Origin: JBCCGR01 sp039029195
GTDB lineage: Bacteria > Pseudomonadota > Alphaproteobacteria > Rhizobiales > Rhizobiaceae
Assembly (NCBI GenBank): GCA_039029195.1
Contig: JBCCGR010000003.1
Coordinates: 1 to 64,000 of the forward strand
Reading direction: 5' to 3'
DNA: 64,000 bases
The notes below the pieces were generated by a model that saw only the letters and a program-made list of their open reading frames with translations, did no database searches and was not told the DNA's origin. Positions 8,417 to 15,513 of this stretch are shown here, piece after piece; within the stretch, counting starts at the first letter, position 1; each line of letters starts with the position of its first letter. A program made the position numbers and the translations under genes.

Positions 8417-8933
8417 GATTTCCTCCCTGCTATTGGAGTGAAAGCTGGCTTCTTCTGAGCCATTCGCTCCCACAGGTAACACCAACGAGAAGTCGACGGT
8501 GCTGTAGACTCAAGCAGGGTACTGTCTCCTGTATCGAATTGACAAATAGAATCCGGGTAGGAACTCATTCGTTTTGCGTATGAATTACGGCCATGAATGC
8601 AATTTTCAACGGGCAAAACTCCGCTTGGCTGATCACTAAAAGTAAAGACCGGGCCAGCACTTCAGCGTTGTGCAAAGTAATCACAACCCGGAGACTCGCT
8701 AGTCTGTCGCGTTTATGATGAGTTCTTTGAGACCAAGATCGCTGTCGCTAACGGGACTTCCAACCATGAGGTTTAAGGTAGTGTTGTCCGCAACCCGGAC
8801 GTTGGTCAGTCTAAGAGCTCATGAAACTCTCGCATTGCAACTAAGGACTGGAATGAGCCCATAGCAGAACCGTTTGAAACGCATCTTCATAGTGATAAAA
8901 TCAGGCTCCGAATATTCGAGGAAGGAAATTCAA
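8417..8933. other. Divergent intergenic region without a visible gene
   Basis: This 517-base stretch separates the start of the TRAP operon from the methyltransferase gene. It probably holds the operon promoter and the dyad at 8567-8585. I found no reading frame with a recognisable product and no RNA gene. The stretch 8640-8870 shows nothing identifiable. Confidence 0.5.
8567..8585 (-). promoter_or_regulatory. ATTC-N11-GAAT dyad upstream of the TRAP operon
   Basis: ATTC, 11 bases, GAAT lies about 150 bases upstream of the dctP start. It repeats the dyad found over the lysR start at 325-343, including the TATGAAT right half. This is the expected format of a LysR-type operator. It is a candidate binding site for the LysR protein of this cluster, inferred from the shared pattern only. 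Confidence 0.35.
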
Positions 8934-9728
8934 ATGTCGGGCATGGACTACGACGATGCCACAGCTGAGCGACTAGAAGCAGTGTATCTTGGTCCCGACA
9001 TCGTTGCGCAAAGAGCGGATACGTTACAACGTTTGGCAATCCAACCGGGCGAGTATGTCCTTGATATAGGCAGTGGGCCCGGATTCTTAGCCAGTGAGAT
9101 AGCAGAACAGGCTGGTCAGTCTGGCAAGGTTGTGGGTATCGATATTTCCCGGCAGATGGTCGAAAGGGCTGCATCTCGATCAGACTGCGGCTGGTTGACA
9201 TATGAAGTGGCGGACGCAACCGAGCTCCCCTTCAAAGACGCTTGTTTTGATGTTGTTGTCAGTACGCAAGTCGCGGAGTATGTACCTGATATCAAAAAGT
9301 TTTGTTCGGAGATTTTCAGAGTGCTTAGGCCGGGTGGTCGTGCGCTTATACTGGCTACCGACTGGGACGCAGTGTGTTGGCACAGCGCATTCCCAGAACG
9401 AATGGAACGCATACTGAAAGCTTTCGCGCCACATTGCGCAAATAGTCGACTGCCACGTACGTTGACGGCCAAATTGCGTGCAGCAGGATTGGAGTTGGAA
9501 GAAGTGAGTTTCTTTTCAATTTTGAACGTCGACCGCTACGAGGGATGCTACGCGGAAACAACAATTCCGTTTATATCAGCCTACGTAAGAGCACAGGGGA
9601 CGGTACCTGATGAAGAACTTATTGAATGGGCCCAGGAACAGCATGAATTGAACGAGCGTGGAGAGCACTTTTATTCCTCAGGCCGCTTCAGTTTCCTTGC
9701 TTCAAAGCCTTTGGGAGAATCGGACTAA
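8934..9728 (+). CDS. Class I SAM-dependent methyltransferase
   Basis: This 264-residue Rossmann-fold methyltransferase has motif I VLDIGSGPGFLASEIA, the acidic end of strand 2 in VVGIDIS, motif II/III around DATELPFKDACFDVVVST and the post-motif RVLRPGGRALIL. The pattern is that of UbiE/COQ5-like and ArsM-like small-molecule methyltransferases, but no arsenic-binding cysteines stand out. ATG 8934 is preferred over an upstream ATG because GAGGAAGGAAA lies five bases before it. No operon partner is present and the substrate is unknown. Confidence 0.82.
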   Translation: MSGMDYDDATAERLEAVYLGPDIVAQRADTLQRLAIQPGEYVLDIGSGPGFLASEIAEQAGQSGKVVGIDISRQMVERAASRSDCGWLTYEVADATELPFKDACFDVVVSTQVAEYVPDIKKFCSEIFRVLRPGGRALILATDWDAVCWHSAFPERMERILKAFAPHCANSRLPRTLTAKLRAAGLELEEVSFFSILNVDRYEGCYAETTIPFISAYVRAQGTVPDEELIEWAQEQHELNERGEHFYSSGRFSFLASKPLGESD

Positions 9729-9918
9729 GCGAACGTAGTTTCGTCCACCTTCCAGTATTCGGGTCGAATTCTCCGACACACCGGATCGATGTCAGCTTTG
9801 GGGAAAGCGGCCTGATTGGACACAACGTCGGCCATACGCTGATGTTCCCAATCTCCCTCAGAAACACATAAAAAGCCTAAAGTTGGGACCGATCCCAGTA
9901 CGGACATTTGTGCCAATG

Positions 9919-10455
9919 CTACCGGTCTTCGAAGAGTGCCTTCGCTCGTTCGGGGTCCCAGCGCCGCTCTGATAGCCCGTCGGCCTCCCATTCGAGGCGC
10001 TCGGCGTCGAAGAAGTCTCCCCCGTAGACGTGGATGGCGCCAGTATATTTGGTAAGCGGGTTGATCACTGAGTGGATCACATCCTCACCTAATGGTGCTA
10101 CATCTCCCGCGCTCAGTGCCTTTGCTCCTGCGGCTTCAATCCGCCTATCCTGAGAACCCCTGGATCGACGCCAAAAGATATTGTCCTCTCGACCTGTGTA
10201 GATTCCTATCACAGCCCACATGCTGTGATCATGGGGCATGAGAACCATCTCGGGCCGCCAAACCATATTGAGGATTGTCAACTCCGGCGATTTGTAGATC
10301 GTTTTGAGGCCACCTGATGTCGGTTCTCCCAAAGCGTTTATTACGGCGCTAGGGTCGGACATTGCGGATCGCAGGAGTTCAGTTATTGCGCCGTGGGTCG
10401 CATCCTTTCGGATTGTCGTTTTACAGTCCTCAACGAACATCTCAAGATCAAACAT
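9919..10455 (-). CDS. Cupin-like metal enzyme (cysteine dioxygenase-like fold)
   Basis: This is a 178-residue protein resembling predicted metal-dependent enzymes of the double-stranded beta-helix superfamily related to cysteine dioxygenase. The putative metal ligands are the two histidines in MPHDHSMWAVIGIY and a later His in EDVIHSVINP; YTGAIHVYGGDFF ends the barrel. ATG 10455 has GGAGGGG five bases upstream. The gene is divergent from the winged-helix hydrolase, which could regulate it. The 190 bases between its stop and the methyltransferase hold only an unconvincing overlapping frame. The substrate is unknown; a thiol dioxygenase role is possible but not shown. Confidence 0.65.
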   Translation of the reverse strand: MFDLEMFVEDCKTTIRKDATHGAITELLRSAMSDPSAVINALGEPTSGGLKTIYKSPELTILNMVWRPEMVLMPHDHSMWAVIGIYTGREDNIFWRRSRGSQDRRIEAAGAKALSAGDVAPLGEDVIHSVINPLTKYTGAIHVYGGDFFDAERLEWEADGLSERRWDPERAKALFEDR

Positions 10456-10607
10456 GCTGGCCCCTCCGTCAATCGCTTTCGGTCTATTTTGACGATCTGA
10501 CGGCTGTGCGCTTGGAGAAGACCTTTAGAAGACGTTGGGATTTTGTTGATTTGTCACCTAATACTGGAGGCAACTACGAATGGGATTCATTGAGGCATCA
10601 CTCAGGT

Positions 10608-11780
10608 ATGCGGTTCTTCTTTGCCGATTGCGTACTCGACATCGCGAGCCATTCCTTCTCACGGGAAGGCAGTGCTGTGCCAATCGAACCTCAAGTTTTT
10701 GATCTTCTTCATTTGCTCGCCGTGCGAGGCGGTAAGCTCGTTTCCAAGGACGACTTGGTTGAGACCGTTTGGGAAGGTCGCATTGTATCGGACGTGACAA
10801 TCGGTTCCCGCATTAGCGCCGCCCGCAAGGCCGTCGGCGATAACGGAACTGATCAGAAAATCATCCGAACAATCCCGCGCCGCGGCTTTTCTTTGGTGGC
10901 TCCCGTCTCCAGCGAAAATGTTGAAACCCGAAGTTCAGACATCACGGCCAAGCAGACCATTCGGTTCGCGATATCTCAAGACGGAACGCAGATTGCATAC
11001 GCTAAATCGGGAAAGGGCCCTCCTTTGCTACGTGCAGGGCACTTTCTCACGCATTTGAAGAAAGATTGGGAGGGGTCGGTCTATCAGCCGACGATAGCGG
11101 CGCTCAGCGCTCAGCATTCCCTGGTTCGATACGACCAGCGCGGTACGGGACTGTCGCAGGTCGACATCGAAGACTTGTCACTCCAGGCGTATGCGGATGA
11201 TATGCTTGCTGTAGCGGACGCGGCCGGTCTCGACAGGTTTCCAATATTCGCCACGTCTCAGGGGGTTCCTGTATCGATCCAATTCGCCGCGACGTACCCG
11301 GAACGTGTCAGCAAGCTCGTGCTGTTTGGAGGTTTCGCACAAGGCCGGACCATTCGTGACGACGGTTCCTCACGCGACGATGCGGAGGCATTGATGACAC
11401 TAATTAACAAAGGCTGGGGCAAACCCGACAGCGCCTTCATGTCTGCGTTCGTGTCTCTGTTTTGTCCGGACGCATCACGCGAGGAGCGAGCGAGCATTGC
11501 CGAAAGCCAACTCGCATCAGCCACGCCCGAGATGGCCGCTCGCATTCGCAGGACAATTGACCAATTCGATGTAACGGACAGGCTCCGCAGAGTCCAAACG
11601 CCGACCCTCATCCTGCATGCTAGCGGGGACGCGATACACCCCTTGTCGCAGGGCCGTTTGTTGGCAGGGGGCATACGCGGTTCAGAGTTCAAGATGATCG
11701 AGAGCAACTGCCACATTATTTTGCGCTCATCATCTGTGTGGGATGAGATCGTCAAGGCTACGCTGGAGTTCATCGCCTGA
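10608..11780 (+). CDS. Winged-helix DNA-binding domain fused to alpha/beta hydrolase
   Basis: This protein has about 390 residues. Residues 1-100 form an OmpR/CadC-type winged helix, with EPQVFDLLHLLAVRGGKLVS, IGSRISAARKAVGD and the wing IRTIPRRGFSLVAPV. Residues 120-390 form an alpha/beta hydrolase: RYDQRGTGLS oxyanion region, nucleophile serine in ATSQGVP (normally GxSxG), acid in HASGDAIHP, and base His in ESNCHII. So the triad seems intact. It is a candidate one-component regulator in which a hydrolase fold senses, or destroys, its inducer. The start is uncertain: the frame stays open upstream to 10362, ATG 10608 has a weak ribosome site, and GGAGG at 10566-10570 fits an out-of-frame ATG at 10580. 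Confidence 0.8.
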   Translation: MRFFFADCVLDIASHSFSREGSAVPIEPQVFDLLHLLAVRGGKLVSKDDLVETVWEGRIVSDVTIGSRISAARKAVGDNGTDQKIIRTIPRRGFSLVAPVSSENVETRSSDITAKQTIRFAISQDGTQIAYAKSGKGPPLLRAGHFLTHLKKDWEGSVYQPTIAALSAQHSLVRYDQRGTGLSQVDIEDLSLQAYADDMLAVADAAGLDRFPIFATSQGVPVSIQFAATYPERVSKLVLFGGFAQGRTIRDDGSSRDDAEALMTLINKGWGKPDSAFMSAFVSLFCPDASREERASIAESQLASATPEMAARIRRTIDQFDVTDRLRRVQTPTLILHASGDAIHPLSQGRLLAGGIRGSEFKMIESNCHIILRSSSVWDEIVKATLEFIA

Positions 11781-12182
11781 GGCTCAAGCGCGGGCCGCCC
11801 ATCTTTCTAGAGCTACTAGGGTAGGGTTCGGTGACCGCTTTTTCCGCCTTGCCGTCAGTCCATGAAGTGGTAGGAACCGAAATCTAAATGGCGGCTATCG
11901 GGAAATCGAATTGATAGTTGTCGCGATCGTCGAATGTCCACTTTGGGCCGTATCCACTCCGGCGCGCCTGCACACGCCATCACGACGGCTTCCGACGGCC
12001 GTGGCTTTAAAAGAGCGTGGTTTGATGATGCAGTGAACCAGCCTTCCCCAGTTCCAAGCACCCACTTCCCCCAAATCCCTTTTTCTCCCTCTTCGGGCCA
12101 ATTTCCCTCTTGCCCTGCGCGCGGGTTTTGAAAACTGTGTCAGCAAGCCCATGGGGTAAGCGCCACTGTTTGCGAGGAAAGT
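11781..12182. other. Intergenic region, no gene recognised
   Basis: About 400 bases separate the hydrolase fusion from the glutamine synthetase-like gene. A C/T-rich tract lies around 12045-12115, and GAGGAAA at 12173-12179 is the ribosome-binding site of the next gene. A minus-strand frame at 11855-12061 has no recognisable motif. A promoter for the next gene is expected here but no clear -35/-10 pair stands out. Confidence 0.5.
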
Positions 12183-13511
12183 GTGTCGGATCAGGAATTT
12201 GAGTTGCCCGAAAACACCCACACGGTGATTTTGGGGATGGGGGACATGAACGGGATCATGCGCGGAAAGCGCATGCCGGCAAGCCATTGGGAGACGGTCT
12301 GCCGCGAAGGAAACGCCCATTCCATGGTGCTTCTGGCCATGGATATGACCTGCGATGTCTGGGACACGCCTTATGTCAATTTCGACAATGGCTATCCCGA
12401 CATGCACATTTATCCCCTCACTAGGCCAGTCTCCCTGCCGTGGGAACCGGGTGTTGCGGTGAGTTTTGGCCGCGCACAAGGGGCTGACCACAAGCCCGTG
12501 CCGATTGACCCGCGCAACGCGCTGATTACGCAGGTCGAACGAGCCGCAAAAATGGGTTTTTCCGTGCAGGTTGGCACCGAGCTTGAATTTTATCTGCTCG
12601 ATCCCGAAACCCTGAAACCGCGCGACACCGGTATTCAGGTTTACGGTCTGGAACGGGCCGCCGAACTGGAACATGTTTTGGGGCCAATCCGCACCCAGAT
12701 CAATGAATGCGGTATTCCGATTGAGCAATCCAATCCGGAATATGCACCCGGGCAGGTTGAGGTGAACATTCGCTATGATGAAGCGCTTCTTGCCGCCGAC
12801 CGGGTGGTGATGTTCCGCACGCTGGTGAAGCAGCTTGCCGGTGTTCACGGCTACAAAGCCACTTTTATGGCGAAACCGTTTTTTGACCTCTCGGGCAACG
12901 GGTTTCACACCCATTACTCGCTGTGGAGCGATGGCGAAAATGCGGATTCCGGCGGCAAAAATGCGTTTTCCGACGGCGGAAATTTGTCGGGAATCGGGCG
13001 AAACTTTGTCGCCGGTCTGCAAAAGCGCATGGCCGAAACTGCCGTGACGGGCTCTGCCACAGTCAACGGTTTTCGGCGTCGGCAGCCATTGTCCTTCTGC
13101 CCGGTCAACACGAGCTGGGGCGTCGACAACCGCACAGTGGGCATTCGCATCGTGGAAGGCAGCGACTGCGCGGTGCGGGTTGAAAAGCGCGATGCGGGGG
13201 CAGACTGCAATCCCTATCTGCTTTTGGCGGCCGACATTGCCGCCGGTCTTGACGGGATCGAACAGCAGTTGGAGCCCACCGCGCCCTGCACGGGCAATGC
13301 CTATGAAGACACGGACGCTTCACCCATTCCGAGCGATCTTGGCGATGCGATTGCGCAGGCGCGCAATTCCGGCTGGCTGAAAGAGGTGATGGGTTATCTG
13401 ACCTTTGAACTCTATTTGCAGATGTGCGAGCGCGAGCTCCACTTCTACAATCAGCACCTGGCCAACCAGGTTACGTCGCTGGAGCGGGAGCGCTATCTCT
13501 CAAATTTCTAA
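12183..13511 (+). CDS. Glutamine synthetase-family protein (GlnA-like / gamma-glutamyl ligase)
   Basis: This 442-residue protein carries the glutamine synthetase catalytic fold: an N-terminal beta-grasp part (GMGDMNGIMRGKRMP), the Glu-rich site QVGTELEFYLLD, and the ATP region KPFFDLSGNGFHTHYSLW. A C-terminal block, NRTVGIRIVEGSDCAVRVEKR, carries the arginines. It is most like PuuA-type gamma-glutamylpolyamine synthetases and other GlnA paralogues rather than the housekeeping enzyme, and the adenylylation tyrosine block of GlnA is not seen. The start is GTG 12183 with GAGGAAA upstream. A tandem 21-base imperfect repeat at 12939-12980 encodes NADSGGK/NAFSDGG in a surface loop. No polyamine-pathway neighbours are present, so the amine substrate is unknown. 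Confidence 0.85.
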   Translation: MSDQEFELPENTHTVILGMGDMNGIMRGKRMPASHWETVCREGNAHSMVLLAMDMTCDVWDTPYVNFDNGYPDMHIYPLTRPVSLPWEPGVAVSFGRAQGADHKPVPIDPRNALITQVERAAKMGFSVQVGTELEFYLLDPETLKPRDTGIQVYGLERAAELEHVLGPIRTQINECGIPIEQSNPEYAPGQVEVNIRYDEALLAADRVVMFRTLVKQLAGVHGYKATFMAKPFFDLSGNGFHTHYSLWSDGENADSGGKNAFSDGGNLSGIGRNFVAGLQKRMAETAVTGSATVNGFRRRQPLSFCPVNTSWGVDNRTVGIRIVEGSDCAVRVEKRDAGADCNPYLLLAADIAAGLDGIEQQLEPTAPCTGNAYEDTDASPIPSDLGDAIAQARNSGWLKEVMGYLTFELYLQMCERELHFYNQHLANQVTSLERERYLSNF

Positions 13512-13542
13512 TATATATCAGTTGGTTATTGTTGCGGCGCGA

Positions 13543-14097
13543 TCAACGTGGCGCGCGCTTGGCCAGAATGCGTTGCAGGGTGCGGCGGTGCATGTTCAGC
13601 CGTCTTGCGGTCTCTGAAACATTGCGATCGCACAGTTCATACACCCTTTGAATATGCTCCCAGCGCACCCGGTCGGCGGACATCGGGTTTTCCGGTGGGG
13701 CGGCCTTGTCGTCCGGCGCGCGCAGCAGGGCGGCGTAGATATCGTCGGCATCCGCAGGCTTTGCCAGATAGTCGATTGCGCCGAGTTTCACCGCCGTCAC
13801 AGCCGTTGCGATGTTGCCATAGCCGGTGAGAATAATCGCGCGGGCATCGGGCTTGGAGGTTCTGATGGCCTCAACCACATCGAGCCCGTTGCCATCGTTC
13901 AGGCGCATATCAACCACGGCAAAGGCCGGGGGCTGCGCGCGCACCGCCAAAAGGCCTTCCTGCACGGATTCCGCCGTACGCACGTCAAAACCGCGAGTTT
14001 CCATGGCCCGGCCAAGACGTTGCAGAAAGGGCTTGTCGTCATCGACAATCAAGAGGCTCTTGTCGTGAACGGTTGCGATATCTGTGGTCTCTGGCAT
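13543..14097 (-). CDS. regA: Redox response regulator RegA/ActR (PrrA)
   Basis: This 184-residue regulator has exactly the length expected for RegA/ActR. The receiver domain (1-120) has the acidic pair in IVDDDK, the phospho-acceptor Asp63 in VVDMRL and the conserved Lys in LAKPAD. After a short proline-rich linker, the C-terminal Fis-type helix-turn-helix NVSETARRLNMHRRTLQRIL binds DNA. ATG 14097 is preferred over a TTG at 14121 because GGAG sits nine bases upstream and the length then matches the family. It lies 78 bases downstream of the regB kinase gene. RegA proteins control respiratory, carbon- and nitrogen-fixation and acid-tolerance genes in response to redox state. Confidence 0.95.
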   Translation of the reverse strand: MPETTDIATVHDKSLLIVDDDKPFLQRLGRAMETRGFDVRTAESVQEGLLAVRAQPPAFAVVDMRLNDGNGLDVVEAIRTSKPDARAIILTGYGNIATAVTAVKLGAIDYLAKPADADDIYAALLRAPDDKAAPPENPMSADRVRWEHIQRVYELCDRNVSETARRLNMHRRTLQRILAKRAPR

Positions 14098-14175
14098 CAG
14101 GCCTGACTCCGGGCGAGACAAATCAAAGTGCTTGTTCTTCTATGTGTTGCGCGTGCTGCTTTTGTCAAATTCAGG

Positions 14176-15513
14176 TCACAATTCATCACGAATCGCTGTT
14201 GATTCCCTTACGAACCGATCCATCGGCCAGACCACAGAAATGGTCGCGCCCAATTGGCCATCCGTGCGGTTCGCGAAGGTGAGCTGAGCTCCACTGCGTT
14301 CAAGCAGCGTCTTTGCGATAAACAGGCCGAGACCCAGGCCGCTGGCGTCCGGGTCGCGGGATCGGGAGCGCGTGGTCATGAAGGGTTCGCCAATGCGGGC
14401 CAGCAGCTCGCCGGAGAATCCCGGCCCGTCATCGATGATCGAAATCTCGACACTGGTTTCATCCCAGCGGGTGGTTACATCGACAACCGAATTGGCAAAA
14501 TCAACAGCATTTTCAATGAGATTGCCCAAGCCATACATAACACCGGGATCGCGCCTCCCCACCGGCTCAGGGCTCTCCGACGGTCGCGTTTCGATGTTGA
14601 GCGCAACACCGAAGTCCCGATGAGGCGAGACCACTTCCTCAATCAGGGAGGTGAGCGGCATGGCGCCGATATGGTTCTCGCCGTCCTTTGATAGAGACGT
14701 CAGTGTCTGCAGAATGTCACGGCACCGTTCGGCCTGACTGCGCAGCAGTTTCGCATCCTCATGCAGTGGATTGCTTTCCTCGATTTCGCGCAGCATCTCC
14801 TTGGAAACCAAAGCAATGGTCGCAAGCGGGGTTCCCAACTCGTGAGCGGCAGCGGCGGCAATGCCATCCAGTGCGGAAAGATGCTGCTCGCGCTGCAACA
14901 CGAGCTCGGTGGCCGTCAGCGCATCGGCAAGCCGTCGCGCCTCTTCGGCCACGCGGAATGCGTAAACGGCCGTAAAGGCGATGCTTGAGACGATAGCGAC
15001 CCACATGCCGGCAACCAGTTCAATAGGCAGATTGAGGGTTTCTCCCGGTCTCCAGGGCAAAGGCTGGTTGAAGACAACGAGCAGAGTTGCAATCGCAACA
15101 GCGATCAGACCCAGAGAAAGCGTCCACCGCACCGGCTGGGAGGACGCAGAAACCACAACGGGCACCAGAAGCATGATCGAAAAAGGATTTTGCAGGCCAC
15201 CAGTGAGATAGAGCAGCAGACCCAGCTGCAGCAGATCGTAACACAAAAGGCCGAATGCGGCGCTTTCATCGAGCAAAAGACTGTTGGGATAGCGAAAGCT
15301 CAAAAACAGATTGAGCCACGCTGAAGCAACGATGAGCGCCATACACAGATAGACTGGTGTGGGATAGCCCAGCCCAACGGAGATGATCAGGACAGCAGCA
15401 AGCTGGCCGATGACCGCCAGCCAGCGTAGCTTGATAAGCGTCTGAAGCCTCAGCCGGGGACGTGACGCCGCGTGCGCCACCACGATTTCATGGAGTTGGG
15501 ATGCGTCAGTCAT
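14176..15513 (-). CDS. regB: Redox sensor histidine kinase RegB/ActS (PrrB)
   Basis: This 445-residue membrane kinase has six predicted N-terminal helices, with the quinone-sensing motif GGLQNPF at residues 105-111. The H-box AAAAHELGTPLA has the phospho-acceptor at about His224, and a cysteine at about 264 in QAERCRDI corresponds to the redox-active Cys265 of Rhodobacter RegB. The C-terminal ATPase has N-, G1- and G2-boxes (NLIENAVDFA, DDGPGFSG, GLGLGLFIAK). ATG 15513 overlaps the hrpB stop by four bases. The order hrpB-kinase-regulator is the common rhizobial actS/actR arrangement. Redox and quinone state should govern its kinase/phosphatase balance. Confidence 0.95.
   Translation of the reverse strand: MTDASQLHEIVVAHAASRPRLRLQTLIKLRWLAVIGQLAAVLIISVGLGYPTPVYLCMALIVASAWLNLFLSFRYPNSLLLDESAAFGLLCYDLLQLGLLLYLTGGLQNPFSIMLLVPVVVSASSQPVRWTLSLGLIAVAIATLLVVFNQPLPWRPGETLNLPIELVAGMWVAIVSSIAFTAVYAFRVAEEARRLADALTATELVLQREQHLSALDGIAAAAAHELGTPLATIALVSKEMLREIEESNPLHEDAKLLRSQAERCRDILQTLTSLSKDGENHIGAMPLTSLIEEVVSPHRDFGVALNIETRPSESPEPVGRRDPGVMYGLGNLIENAVDFANSVVDVTTRWDETSVEISIIDDGPGFSGELLARIGEPFMTTRSRSRDPDASGLGLGLFIAKTLLERSGAQLTFANRTDGQLGATISVVWPMDRFVRESTAIRDEL

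Noticed and set aside
9725..9991. 88-codon frame overlapping the end of the cupin gene
   Set aside because: Overlaps a supported gene in the same direction and has no recognisable domain.
10580..10700. ATG with perfect GGAGG before the winged-helix hydrolase
   Set aside because: The frame stops after about 40 codons without a recognisable product, so it is not listed as a gene, though its good ribosome site is mentioned in the findings.
11895..13022. Long 375-codon open frame antisense to the glutamine synthetase-like gene
   Set aside because: It mirrors a strongly supported gene and its translation is His/Gly-rich without any motif; it is a GC-bias shadow.
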